From Reichenbachiella agariperforans (GTDB lineage: Bacteria > Bacteroidota > Bacteroidia > Cytophagales > Cyclobacteriaceae), in NCBI RefSeq assembly GCF_900142205.1, contig NZ_FRAA01000004.1:310001-374000 (forward strand): 64,000 bases of DNA, given 5' to 3'. Every line of letters starts with the position of its first letter. The stretch's first letter is position 1. Below the pieces are notes generated by a model. It saw nothing but the letters and a program-made list of their open reading frames with translations. It did no database searches and had not been told where the DNA came from. This document shows positions 44,790 to 54,202 of this stretch, piece after piece. A program made the position numbers and the translations under genes.

Positions 44790-44801
44790 AGACACAAAAA
44801 A

Positions 44802-44825
44802 AGCGTAACTCCTCCGAGTTACGCT
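44802..44825 (-). terminator. Terminator between copA and the receiver-domain gene
   Basis: Stem AGCGTAACTC / GAGTTACGCT (10 bp, 4-nt loop) with a U-tract on the minus-strand side, 27 nt beyond the minus-strand gene's stop. It may serve copA as well. Confidence 0.8.
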
Positions 44826-44851
44826 AGCCTGGTAAGTGTAGGCTTTCACTG

Positions 44852-45238
44852 TTAGCATCTTTGCATCACCTGTAACTGTCCTAATAGCAGCTGCTTTTGA
44901 AAATGATTTTCAATCGAAGGACTTTGGGCTTGTTGAGAAAACTCATTGACCTTGCTAATAGAACCCAACACATATATTTGAACCTTCTCTTTTACACTTT
45001 GTGATAATTTCTCAAACTCTCCAATAAACCGAGTTCCATCTAGATCTGGCATATCCAAATCCAACAAAAATGTCATCTTCGACGCACCAAAAGCCTGTGA
45101 TGCGATGAAGTGCAATGCATGATCTATTGTTGACATAATGTGTATCGACGCACTTCGACACGATTTCATTGCCAGTAACTTTGATATCTCGAAAGTCACT
45201 GGATCGTGTCCTAAACTAATAACACTGCTGCTTTTCAT
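44852..45238 (-). CDS. Stand-alone receiver-like domain protein
   Basis: Small protein of 128 residues from ATG 45238, with a CheY-like pattern: beta-1 (SSVISLGHD), a central FLLDLDMPDLDG with the candidate phospho-acceptor Asp, and IYVLGSISK where the conserved Thr/Ser would be. The usual acidic pair near the N-terminus and the late Lys are not obvious, so it may be degenerate. No output domain. It lies next to a PAS-only protein on the same strand. A longer reading from 45289 runs through a perfect palindrome and is less likely. Confidence 0.6.
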   Translation of the reverse strand: MKSSSVISLGHDPVTFEISKLLAMKSCRSASIHIMSTIDHALHFIASQAFGASKMTFLLDLDMPDLDGTRFIGEFEKLSQSVKEKVQIYVLGSISKVNEFSQQAQSPSIENHFQKQLLLGQLQVMQRC

Positions 45239-45269
45239 AATGTTTTTCTCTCGTTTAAAAAAAGCATGA

Positions 45270-45285
45270 ATGGGGACGTCCCCAT
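45270..45285. repeat. 16-nt GC-rich perfect palindrome
   Basis: ATGGGGACGTCCCCAT lies in the short gap between the PAS gene and the receiver gene, 16 nt after the PAS stop. It could be a hairpin or an operator for the receiver gene. Confidence 0.55.
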
Positions 45286-45301
45286 CCATACACCACTAAT
45301 T

Positions 45302-45790
45302 TTAGTTTTCGATTCCTTCCCTAACAAGTTGCGTGATCCCCAAAATCCCCAATCGCTCTCCTTTACTATTAAGAACAACCTTACCTTTTTGAATAATACG
45401 TCTTCTCTCTCCCGATTGTATCACGATATCATGCTCTACTTCGAAACTACCCGCTAAGCTGAGTTGAGATTTGATAGCATCCACTACTGATTCCAACTGA
45501 CGAGGCTCAACATGATATGCAAATAACTCCATCGTTGGCTCTACTTTATACGGTTCATATCCATACAGAATATACAAACTCTCAGACCAAGCAAGTGTGT
45601 GCCTTTCTAGATCACCGTTTTTGGTCAGAGAAATTTCCCAGGCACCTGCTCCTTCCATTTTTTCCACCTCATAAAACCATTGAGCTTCTCTATTGACTAA
45701 TGCCAACTGAAACTCTTGCCAGTTGCTTAACGCTCGTTTCGAGCGAGACTCTTTGGCACTAAAGGACTGGTAGGGCTGGTTATTCATCAT
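45302..45790 (-). CDS. Stand-alone PAS/PAC-domain protein
   Basis: Soluble protein of 162 residues with one PAS-fold-3 domain (about 45-158): GAWEISLTKNGDLERHTLAWSESLYILYGYEP, a PAC segment VIQSGERRRIIQKGKVVLNSKGERLGILGI. No kinase, cyclase or DNA-binding part. Presumably a sensory or adaptor module acting through a partner protein. Same strand as, and 63 nt before, the receiver-like protein, so they may form one pathway. Confidence 0.75.
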   Translation of the reverse strand: MMNNQPYQSFSAKESRSKRALSNWQEFQLALVNREAQWFYEVEKMEGAGAWEISLTKNGDLERHTLAWSESLYILYGYEPYKVEPTMELFAYHVEPRQLESVVDAIKSQLSLAGSFEVEHDIVIQSGERRRIIQKGKVVLNSKGERLGILGITQLVREGIEN

Positions 45791-45837
45791 TTTTGAATTA
45801 AGGTTGAAAAAAGAGTCTAAGGTTGGCTACACGAATA

Positions 45838-46140
45838 TTACATCATCGTGTTAAATGTGTTCTGCATGTGATGGTTATCCATGTCTATCTGATTCTGAGA
45901 ATCAGTATCGGGAATTTCATTCACTTCTACTGCGTGTCTATTGATGTTCTCTGAACCATGCGTACTGTCGCTTTCGGATGGAAAAGAAAAACCTTTAGAA
46001 ATAGATGAAATTGTTTCGGAGAAAATGAGTTTAAAAGATTTCATATCGACTGTGTTTTTGTTTTTAATTATGATCAAACTTAGCACGGATATGAAAGCGA
46101 AAGGGAACAAGACGGTGAACGACATCTTTTTCTCGTTCAA
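45838..46140 (-). CDS. Small hypothetical protein with one N-terminal membrane helix
   Basis: 100 residues: a hydrophobic segment (about 7-25, FTVLFPFAFISVLSLIIIK) then a polar, Ser/Asp/His-rich tail ending in HHMQNTFNTMM. No family recognised. It precedes the PAS gene by 47 nt on the same strand. It could be a signal-anchored small protein or a chance ORF. Confidence 0.4.
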   Translation of the reverse strand: MNEKKMSFTVLFPFAFISVLSLIIIKNKNTVDMKSFKLIFSETISSISKGFSFPSESDSTHGSENINRHAVEVNEIPDTDSQNQIDMDNHHMQNTFNTMM

Positions 46141-46606
46141 TGAAATATTCAGCCCTTGGTCGTTTGTCTAACGGTCTGGTTTTAGATATAGAGGCCATCC
46201 TATTTATACATAAACATGGGTTTAGTGACCGCATAAGCTAAGATGGGACTACTAATCAGAATGACTCTGGACGTATCAATATGTTATTTAGGAAACAACA
46301 ATGTGCTCTTCTCAGACAAGATTATAATCTTTGATGTAGAATGGGCTTTGTGATTTTTCAACTTCAACACAAGGAGGTGAATACTTACAATACGCGCGTT
46401 TTTGAGAAGTATTCAAAATAAGCTTTGATACCTGTCAAGGTTTGACTAAACCACTAGTAGGCTGAAGTACCATACTTGCATGTCGGCAAAGGCTGTGATT
46501 TAGTAAAAATGAAATATCCTACATTGCCACCCTACCTACCACAGGCAAGTAGACTAGTTTTAGACAAAACACACTTAAGGATCTATGAATGGAAATTTAG
46601 CATCGT
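46141..46606. other. Intergenic region without recognisable genes
   Basis: About 465 nt with no convincing ORF. It contains an inverted repeat GAATACTT...AAGTATTC (46379-46414) preceded by AAGGAGGTG, and a CCTACCTACC...GGCAAGTAG element (about 46531-46555) similar to the hairpin at 22921. Confidence 0.4.
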
Positions 46607-48358
46607 CTACCTCACTAGCAAGCGAAGGGTATTCGTCTGCCCCATTGCATTAAGCACCTGTACTAGATAGTAGCCTGAGTCCAAACCTACCAGGTCCACA
46701 TCTGTAGTACTAGCCGCATACCTAACCCTATCTCCTGTCAAATCATATAACACAATTTCTTTGACAATATGTCCATCCCAATTGACACGCACTTGATCCA
46801 TCGCAGGATTAGGATAGCACACCGGCTCTTCTCTATTATGTTCTCCTTTCACACTAATGATATCAGAGTATTCGTACTTCCCATCATAGTCTACTTGACG
46901 CAGACGATAATATACCGACAGGCCTGCCGACCCACTATCCATGTACTCATAGGTAATCGTAGACGAAGAGTTTCCATGCCCTGCAATAACTGCTATCACA
47001 TCCCAATTGTCTCCATCTATGGTTCTTTCTAATTCGAAATAATCATTATTGGTTTCACTAGCTGTAGCCCACTGGATCAAATTTCCGTTTCCTTCAGTGC
47101 TCGCCTTCATAAACAAATAAGTCACGGGCAATGATGTTTCTATTGCATATTGAAAAGACACTCGGTTTTCACCAGATCCTTCATAGTACTCTAACACCAT
47201 ATCATAAGCACCATTTAGTTCTACATTGACCGCATCTACAGTTCTATAGCCATGATTGCTATAATCATCTATGATATAAGTTGCTCCCCCATCCAAACTC
47301 AAACGGACACCATCATCTCCTCCAATGGTCAAGGTATACTCACCATGCTCAAAAGTCTTTCTCATCTTAAATCGAACCGAAAAGCTTGTCGCATCTACAT
47401 CACATCCCGTAGTATTGATAGCCCCATCAGCTCCTCCAAAGCTTTCATCAAAAATATCGGTCTCAAAGATTTCTCCTCTATAGTCTGTCATAAAATCATC
47501 CTGCCCATCGTAGACATAACCAATCCAACTCTCGTCCCCGTAAGTCACCTCATCTCCAGCAGGCTCTTGTCCTTTGATTGTCAAAGTATTAGAATATACC
47601 GTTACCCCTCCCGACTCGGCACTTCTACGATAGTACAAAGTGCCACTAACTCCAGCTGGGGCATCATAATTTTCAGTATTGCTCAAAGGGATATCTGACC
47701 ATGTCACCTCATCTACAGAAGTCTGCCACAAATAGACAGGCGCCAATTCTGAGATAAATTGGGCGGTAATATTACTGGTAAATGGGTCTGGGTCCACTGC
47801 GCCAAACTGACAAATATCTTGATCTGATCCAATCTCGCCTCCAGATTGATCCCCTAAATAATCAATTTGAATAGAAAATCGATTTCCTCCCGACGCTTCG
47901 AAATAATCGAATACCAGATTATAATTTCCATCTAACAGTATTTCGGTATAGCTCTCTCTATATGCATGCGTACTAAAATCACTAAGAACAAAGCTCGATC
48001 CACCATCTAAACTCAACCGAACACCATCATCTCCTCCAATAGTAATTCGATAAATCCCTCTGGTATAAGTTTCATTCATTTTGAGCCGAATAGAAATCGT
48101 TTCTGCTAAAATATCAGTACAAGAGTTGGTGTCAAATGTACAATTGTTGCCCCCACAAATATCAGTATCGAAATTAGATGTAGTAATCGAATACCTCCCT
48201 CTAAAATCAGTCGTGTAATTTTGCGTCCCATCATATACATAAGCGATCCAGTTCCCTGAACCATAATCGGTTTGGTTGCCTGTCCCAGTACACTGAGAGT
48301 ACCCTTGGTAGTGGCCTAGAACCATAAATAAACTAAAGATGAGATGCTTGCTTTTCAT
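46607..48358 (-). CDS. Secreted protein with two PA14-like modules and a T9SS sorting domain
   Basis: Exported protein of 583 residues; signal peptide MKSKHLIFSLFMVLGHYQGYSQ from ATG 48358 (a longer reading from 48460 would bury it). Two homologous ~150-residue modules (about 25-165 and 265-405) both contain NWIAYVYDG/SWIGYVYDG, an R-G-(R/E) step, TIGGDDGVRLSLDGG and YxxSGxNRxSxQ, as in PA14-type carbohydrate-binding or adhesion domains. Between them is an Ig-like spacer. A fibronectin-like segment leads to the C-terminal T9SS type A domain (CYPNPAMDQVRVNW...YLVQVLN). A surface adhesin or binding protein is likely; the ligand is unknown. Confidence 0.75.
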   Translation of the reverse strand: MKSKHLIFSLFMVLGHYQGYSQCTGTGNQTDYGSGNWIAYVYDGTQNYTTDFRGRYSITTSNFDTDICGGNNCTFDTNSCTDILAETISIRLKMNETYTRGIYRITIGGDDGVRLSLDGGSSFVLSDFSTHAYRESYTEILLDGNYNLVFDYFEASGGNRFSIQIDYLGDQSGGEIGSDQDICQFGAVDPDPFTSNITAQFISELAPVYLWQTSVDEVTWSDIPLSNTENYDAPAGVSGTLYYRRSAESGGVTVYSNTLTIKGQEPAGDEVTYGDESWIGYVYDGQDDFMTDYRGEIFETDIFDESFGGADGAINTTGCDVDATSFSVRFKMRKTFEHGEYTLTIGGDDGVRLSLDGGATYIIDDYSNHGYRTVDAVNVELNGAYDMVLEYYEGSGENRVSFQYAIETSLPVTYLFMKASTEGNGNLIQWATASETNNDYFELERTIDGDNWDVIAVIAGHGNSSSTITYEYMDSGSAGLSVYYRLRQVDYDGKYEYSDIISVKGEHNREEPVCYPNPAMDQVRVNWDGHIVKEIVLYDLTGDRVRYAASTTDVDLVGLDSGYYLVQVLNAMGQTNTLRLLVR

Positions 48359-48541
48359 AGTCTTATAATTTAGAACTCGATCCAAAAATAGACCAGCGTG
48401 ATTTACGCTTGAGTTTAGAGAGTTCAACGGCCGCATTTTCTCGTTGAATAGTAGATTCATGTCGTCCAGCGTATTTGCTACGACTTCATAATCACAACAA
48501 ATTCATAACATAGGCTTTTCCTCCAGTACACACTAGAAAGG

Positions 48542-48549
48542 TACGTTTG
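48542..48549 (+). promoter_or_regulatory. Candidate -7 promoter box for the TPR regulator
   Basis: TACGTTTG matches TAnnTTTG and would place transcription start near 48556, about 50 nt before ATG 48605. This supports that start over an earlier in-frame ATG at 48557. Confidence 0.4.
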
Positions 48550-48604
48550 TGGATTATTGGCGTGCATTTATCTCCTAGGAAATGACGCTTTGGATTCCTT
48601 GATT

Positions 48605-50278
48605 ATGTCAATTCGTTCTACATTATTTTCCTTTGTTTTGCTCTTGCTTTTGGGTGCATGTCGTCAGCACTCTCATGATCTCCCCACTAACACAGCCGTA
48701 GATCACCTGCTGCTTCAGGTCGAGACACACCCCGCTCTCAACCGAGACAGTTCACTGTTCATGACACGGAGGGCATTGATTCTCTCCGAGGAGCTTAACT
48801 ACCCCTATGGCATAGCGCGGAGTAGTCATTTGCTGGGTAGCATTCTGTACAAAATCGGCAGCCTAGATCTCGCCATCAATCACCTTCACATTGCCATTCA
48901 CCAGTATGAACTGCTAGACGATCCACAGCACCTCGCAGAGGCGACCAGTATGATCGGGCAGGTCTACCTCCGCTCTGAGAATTATAAACAAGCACTTATT
49001 CATCTCCGAGAGTCGATGGCGCTCTTTACACAGATGAATAACCATACCGGCGAGGCGCGCATACAAGGACAACTTGGACATCTATTCGAAAAAACGGAAC
49101 AGTACGATTCGGCACTTTACTATCAGCAAATGGCGCTCGACTATTTTGAGCAGCGCATGGACTCTGCTGAATTGGCTGCTATCTACGACAACATCGGCAG
49201 CATCTATGAGGATCTAGAGGTCTACGACGAAGCGTATCAGCACTTTGTGAAAGCCTATGATTTTAACCAAGCCCTCGGCAATATCGATGAGGCCATCGTC
49301 AACCTAAACAATATCGGAGACACCTATCGAAAACGACAACAATACGACAGTGCCATTCACTACACGCGTATCGCGTGGCAGCAAGCCACCCTCCAGCAAA
49401 ATCAGTATCAAGTCCAATCTGCTGCACGAGATCTATCGATCATTTACCTAGAGACAGGACATGTAGACAGTGCCTACTATTTTCTCGATCAGAGCTATCA
49501 ACTCAACGAAACCATATTCGGTCATGAGATCGCCAAAAAAATCGCCAATGCGCAGACTATTTTTGACTTGGAAAAGAAGCAACAAACCATACAACTGCTC
49601 GAAAAAGAAAAGTCGCTGACCCGAAAAGTCACTTTAGGAGGAGCCATCGGTTTGGCTATCCTACTTCTGCTGGTCGCCTACATCTCCTATCAGCGTGTGA
49701 CGCGATCTGCCAAAGAGAGAAAACTACTGCAGATCGAAAACGAACTCAGCAAATCAGAACTCATCAACGCCCAGCTCAATGAAGAAAAACTCAGGACAGA
49801 GCTGGAAAACAAACGTCTCCAAGAGACCCAATTACAAATGGATCTGGAGATGAAAAACAGCGCACTGAGTCGATCTGCCCTCCACCTGATACAGAAAAAT
49901 GAATTCCTAGAAACACTGCGAACCAACCTCAAAAAAATCAAGAAAAGCCAAAAGGAAGACGTCCACCAAAAGATCAGTAAACTAACCAAATCCATAGACC
50001 TCAACTTCAACATGGACGAAGACTGGGAAGAGTTCGAAAACATATTCCAACAGATACACACCGAGTTCTTCGATCAGCTCAGAGCCAAACACCCTACACT
50101 CACCAACTCCGAAGTGCGACTTTGTGCCATGATTCACATCAACCTCCACTCTCACGAGATCGCATCCATCCTCAGTATATCTAGCGACAGCCTACGAATC
50201 GCACGCTATAGACTCAGAAAAAAACTCGGATTGGAAAAAGGTGAAAATTTATACAACTATATCGTCAGCATAGGTTAA
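48605..50278 (+). CDS. Membrane-anchored TPR protein with LuxR-like C-terminal HTH
   Basis: Regulator of about 557 residues. A signal peptide with lipobox-like LLLGAC, then six or more TPRs (about 30-330), a membrane helix (about 350-372, GGAIGLAILLLLVAYIS), a long coiled coil (about 385-450) and a C-terminal helix-turn-helix (about 490-557; LTNSEVRLCAMIHINLHSHEIASILSISSDSLRIARYRLRKKLG). This layout, with periplasmic TPRs and cytoplasmic HTH, is common in Bacteroidota. The gene stands directly before the TonB-receptor/phytase genes and may control them (inferred). Promoter box at 48542. Confidence 0.82.
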   Translation: MSIRSTLFSFVLLLLLGACRQHSHDLPTNTAVDHLLLQVETHPALNRDSSLFMTRRALILSEELNYPYGIARSSHLLGSILYKIGSLDLAINHLHIAIHQYELLDDPQHLAEATSMIGQVYLRSENYKQALIHLRESMALFTQMNNHTGEARIQGQLGHLFEKTEQYDSALYYQQMALDYFEQRMDSAELAAIYDNIGSIYEDLEVYDEAYQHFVKAYDFNQALGNIDEAIVNLNNIGDTYRKRQQYDSAIHYTRIAWQQATLQQNQYQVQSAARDLSIIYLETGHVDSAYYFLDQSYQLNETIFGHEIAKKIANAQTIFDLEKKQQTIQLLEKEKSLTRKVTLGGAIGLAILLLLVAYISYQRVTRSAKERKLLQIENELSKSELINAQLNEEKLRTELENKRLQETQLQMDLEMKNSALSRSALHLIQKNEFLETLRTNLKKIKKSQKEDVHQKISKLTKSIDLNFNMDEDWEEFENIFQQIHTEFFDQLRAKHPTLTNSEVRLCAMIHINLHSHEIASILSISSDSLRIARYRLRKKLGLEKGENLYNYIVSIG

Positions 50279-50410
50279 CGCATCGGTAACATGTAACCCA
50301 CTGAAAAACTGACACTTAAAAAACCATGTTTACGTTTTGATGCCTTGATTTTTAGACTCGTTGCTATTTTGTTGATCCCGCTATTAACACCCAATTCATA
50401 CTAGGAATGA

Positions 50411-50430
50411 TTATTTGCCGAGTCAAATAA
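50411..50430. promoter_or_regulatory. Inverted repeat before the TonB-receptor gene
   Basis: TTATTTG-CCGAGT-CAAATAA, 7-bp arms with a 6-nt spacer, 26 nt before the receptor ATG. A candidate operator. Confidence 0.4.
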
Positions 50431-50455
50431 TTCGATAATAGTCAACTATGAAATT

Positions 50456-53194
50456 ATGAAAAGAATACTTACAGTCATCCTATTTAGTCTCATCGGACTA
50501 TGCGCATACGCCCAAGAAACGGTCGTACGTGGCGTCATCACCGATGGAGTCAACGGCCAGCCTCTGCCTGGCGCGACCGTACTGATAGAAAACAGCACAC
50601 AAGGCACGATTACAGATGTCAATGGCGAGTTTACACTCAGACTTAAATCAGGCATCAATTCGCTCGTGATCAAATATCTGGGCTACAAAGATTTCGTCAC
50701 GGAAGTCGATCCTGCACAGACGAGCCAAGTGGAAATACAACTGAGTGAGCTGAATCCAGAACTACTAGAAGTGACGGTCTACGGATTGCTACAAGGTCAG
50801 CAGAAAGCGCTCAATCAGCAAAAAAATGCAGGCAATATCAAAAACATCATTGCCGCAGATCAGATCAGTAGATTCCCTGATCCTAACGTCGCAGAGGCGA
50901 TACAGCGTATGCCAGGGGTCACGCTACAGCGCGACCAAGGTGAGGGGCGTTATGTGGTCGTCAGAGGTTTAGCGCCTCAGTTTACCAACATCAGCGTCAA
51001 CGGCGAGCAGATCCCGTCTCCTGAAGCAGGCGTACGTTTCGTCGCATTGGACGCAATACCCGCGGATCAGCTATCATCGATAGAGGTCTCCAAAACACTC
51101 ACGCCAGACATGGACGGAGATGCCATCGGTGGATCGGTCAACCTGGTCACACGAAAAGCAAAAAGCAGCAATACCGAAGTACAAGGAACCCTAGTAGGGG
51201 GCTACAACCAACTGATGGGCGAGCCCAACGGCCAAGGGTCACTCCTAATCGGAAAAAGGTTTGGTGCCAACGAAAAACTCGGTGTATTGGTCAATGGTAG
51301 CCACTTCTACACAGACAGAGGCTCTGACAACTGGGAACGTGACGGGGACGAAATGGAACTAAGAGACTATGCCCTGCGCAGAACACGTAGTGCGGTCAGC
51401 GGTACAGTGGACTACCGATTCAACGAAAACAGTGAGGTCTATCTCCGAGGAATCTACAACACCTTCTCAGACAGAGAGCATAGACGCAGATATGGTTTCA
51501 TTCCTAATGTAGACGACTCTCCATTCGAAGACCATGAAATCGAACGCTCTACCAAAGACCGGTTCGAACGTCAGGACATTACGAGTTTCAACCTAGGCGG
51601 CAAGCACGTCCTTCCAGGTTTTTCGGTAGACTATGAGGTTTCTTATGCTACAGCTGTCCAGGACACCCCATTCGACTATGAGGTCACTTTCATCGGAGAA
51701 CCAGATGCATTGGCTACAGATTTTTCTAATGCTGATTTCCCTCAGTTCACGACCAATCCAGCGTTCGACTATCTCGACAACAGCAACTATGAATTCGACG
51801 AACTAGAAGCTGGAAACACCTATGCCAAAGATGAAAACATCACAGGCAAAATCAACATTGGCATTCCCTACCAACTCGGTGAGCACAGCGGGATTTTGAA
51901 GTTCGGTGGAAAATACCGAAACAAAAACAAGAACCTAGAAGTCGTCAACAACAAGTTCGGCTGGGCTGGAGGAGACGTTTCTTTCGAAGGACAGTCTGGT
52001 GACTTCACCTTAGAAAAATTCGACGGAGGACTCGTCGATGACAATTTCCTCGGAGACAGATACACCCTAGCTGCTGCCGCGGACATGGACAAAGTCGTGC
52101 GATTCTTCAATGCCAACCAGTCAGGGTTCGAACTGGAGGTCGAAGACAAGCTCGTCGATGAGAGCGTCGAAAGCTACGAAGCGACAGAGAACGTCATGGC
52201 AGCCTACTTGATGACAGACCTCACGATTCATAAACTGCAGATAGTCGGTGGGGTACGTTTCGAACAGACCAACGTCGATTACCAATACCACACCGTACTC
52301 TTCGACGATGAAGGTGACCTAGAGGAGATCATAGACGAAGAGGGCAAAACAGACTACACTTTCGTACTGCCACAGATCAACTTCAGATACGCGATCAGTA
52401 GCCTGACCAACCTCAGACTCGCAGCGACGACTTCTTATGCCAGACCAAACTTCGAATCCATCGTACCTGCACAGGAGATCAGCATCGGAGACAGAGAAGG
52501 TACCATCGGAAACCCCGATCTAAAACCTGTCTCAGCGATCAATCTTGACTTCATGGTAGATCACTATTTCGGAACGGTAGGCGTCATCTCAGCAGGCGTC
52601 TTCTACAAAAAACTAGACAACTTCATCTACAAGCGTCGATTCGAAACAGATACTTACGAAGGAATTGATTTCGGAACGGACGTAGACCTGACACAGGATG
52701 TGAATGGACAAAATGCCAACATCGCGGGGATAGAGCTTTCTTATCAGCAGAACATGACCTTCTTGCCTGGCGCACTATCAGGACTAGGCATCTATGCCAA
52801 CTATACCTTCACCGCATCATCCGCTACACTACAGGACAGATCTGGGATAGACGAAAGTGAAGAAATCAACCTACCTGGTCAGGCGACTCACGTCGGTAAC
52901 CTGAGCTTGTCATACAACCTCAAAGGGTTCAATGTCAGACTCTCTGGCAACTATGCCGGTGCATACATCGAAGAGTTAGGTGCTGATGCAGACGAGGATC
53001 GCTCCATCAAAGGCCGTCTCCAAGTAGATGCCACAGCCAGCTACCAAATCAACCAGCACTTCAACGTATTCGCGGAGTGTCTCAACATCACCAACGCACC
53101 TTTCGAGGCATACGTCGGAGGTGACGAAAGCCAACTCGTACAGCGCGAATTCTACTCTTGGTGGTCTAGAGTAGGTGTGAAATTCAATTTGTAA
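50456..53194 (+). CDS. TonB-dependent receptor of a phytase-linked operon
   Basis: Outer-membrane TonB-dependent receptor, 912 residues. Signal peptide (1-20, ending AYAQ); carboxypeptidase-D-regulatory-like domain (about 22-105; VVRGVITDGVNGQPLPGATVL); a plug with ISRFPDPNVAEAIQRMPGV, RDQGEGRYVVVRG and NGEQIPSPE typical of the TonB/Xanth-Caul receptor group rather than SusC; then a barrel ending WSRVGVKFNL. No SusD follows; instead an acidic lipoprotein and a phytase do, so the likely cargo is inositol phosphate, phosphate or a related ligand (inferred). Confidence 0.9.
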   Translation: MKRILTVILFSLIGLCAYAQETVVRGVITDGVNGQPLPGATVLIENSTQGTITDVNGEFTLRLKSGINSLVIKYLGYKDFVTEVDPAQTSQVEIQLSELNPELLEVTVYGLLQGQQKALNQQKNAGNIKNIIAADQISRFPDPNVAEAIQRMPGVTLQRDQGEGRYVVVRGLAPQFTNISVNGEQIPSPEAGVRFVALDAIPADQLSSIEVSKTLTPDMDGDAIGGSVNLVTRKAKSSNTEVQGTLVGGYNQLMGEPNGQGSLLIGKRFGANEKLGVLVNGSHFYTDRGSDNWERDGDEMELRDYALRRTRSAVSGTVDYRFNENSEVYLRGIYNTFSDREHRRRYGFIPNVDDSPFEDHEIERSTKDRFERQDITSFNLGGKHVLPGFSVDYEVSYATAVQDTPFDYEVTFIGEPDALATDFSNADFPQFTTNPAFDYLDNSNYEFDELEAGNTYAKDENITGKINIGIPYQLGEHSGILKFGGKYRNKNKNLEVVNNKFGWAGGDVSFEGQSGDFTLEKFDGGLVDDNFLGDRYTLAAAADMDKVVRFFNANQSGFELEVEDKLVDESVESYEATENVMAAYLMTDLTIHKLQIVGGVRFEQTNVDYQYHTVLFDDEGDLEEIIDEEGKTDYTFVLPQINFRYAISSLTNLRLAATTSYARPNFESIVPAQEISIGDREGTIGNPDLKPVSAINLDFMVDHYFGTVGVISAGVFYKKLDNFIYKRRFETDTYEGIDFGTDVDLTQDVNGQNANIAGIELSYQQNMTFLPGALSGLGIYANYTFTASSATLQDRSGIDESEEINLPGQATHVGNLSLSYNLKGFNVRLSGNYAGAYIEELGADADEDRSIKGRLQVDATASYQINQHFNVFAECLNITNAPFEAYVGGDESQLVQREFYSWWSRVGVKFNL

Positions 53195-53215
53195 ATCGAC
53201 TAAAGAAATTAAATC

Positions 53216-54196
53216 ATGAAGATCAATTATATATTACTCCTAGCAGTGGCAGCACTATGGAGCGCATGTTCGCTCGATGAGCCAGAGGTCCAAATTCAAG
53301 ACAATGACTTCCCCTTTCGTCTACAGATAGACGAAGAAGGAGCAGATTTGGCGGATGCCGAAGACTACAAAGTAGAAATCTCCTTTGCAGACTATCTCGG
53401 TGAGCTACCGAGTGCTGCGATTACCCTGACCTACGAACTGTCAGGCGAAGGGGACTTTAGCGGCGCTGTGATCGACGAAATCATATACGAGTACGAAGAG
53501 GACGACTGTGTATTCGAACGGGAGATGGCGTTCACGGATCAGACCATTACCATCCCCGTAGATGCAGACCTAGGCACCGTACCAGAAGCATTCGAAATCG
53601 TCGTACTGATGAACGAAGCAGAGATCGACGCGTCCGACAGTGAATTCGAACTCATCATCACAGGTATCGAAACCACAGACAATGTCCTGTTCAGTGATGC
53701 CAATACCTTCGCGTACGAAATCCTAGACAATGATATGGCTGGAGAGTGGATACTAGAACTCACGACCGAAAGTGAATTCCTTGACTTCCAAAATCTATTT
53801 GGGACGATCTCTACGGATCTAGCAGCGCTTACCTTTGCTGAGATCACTGGCGAGGTAAAATTCGAGTATGCGTTCGAAGAGATGAAAATAGAAATCGAAC
53901 GGGTCGAAGAAGAAGAAGTCACCGAATGCGAAGATGGTGAAATCGAAACGGAGATGGAAAACCTCATCATCGAAATCGAAGCAGACTATGATGCCGAAGA
54001 CGGTGAGATCACCTACGAAGGATCCTACTTCACTGAGGACGCAGAAGAGCTCGATTTCATCATCGAAGCGACGTATTCGTCTGACGCTGATGATGAGGTA
54101 GTGATGACTTTCACATCCATCATAGACGAAGATCACTTCGAGTCAGGGGACGAGCTTTTCACTGGCAACACTTCATTCACACTCATCAAAGACTAA
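53216..54196 (+). CDS. Highly acidic lipoprotein between TonB receptor and phytase
   Basis: 326 residues; signal peptide with lipobox ending WSAC (Cys18). The mature part is extraordinarily rich in Asp and Glu (for example a long run of acidic beta-strands around 215-275) with only two further Cys residues, in EDDCVFER and VTECEDG. Beta-sandwich-like composition; no family recognised. It starts 21 nt after the receptor stop and ends 6 nt before the phytase ATG, so it belongs to the same transcript. Its charge suggests calcium binding or a role with the Ca-dependent phytase, but that is only a guess. Confidence 0.7.
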   Translation: MKINYILLLAVAALWSACSLDEPEVQIQDNDFPFRLQIDEEGADLADAEDYKVEISFADYLGELPSAAITLTYELSGEGDFSGAVIDEIIYEYEEDDCVFEREMAFTDQTITIPVDADLGTVPEAFEIVVLMNEAEIDASDSEFELIITGIETTDNVLFSDANTFAYEILDNDMAGEWILELTTESEFLDFQNLFGTISTDLAALTFAEITGEVKFEYAFEEMKIEIERVEEEEVTECEDGEIETEMENLIIEIEADYDAEDGEITYEGSYFTEDAEELDFIIEATYSSDADDEVVMTFTSIIDEDHFESGDELFTGNTSFTLIKD

Positions 54197-54202
54197 TTCA
54201 TC

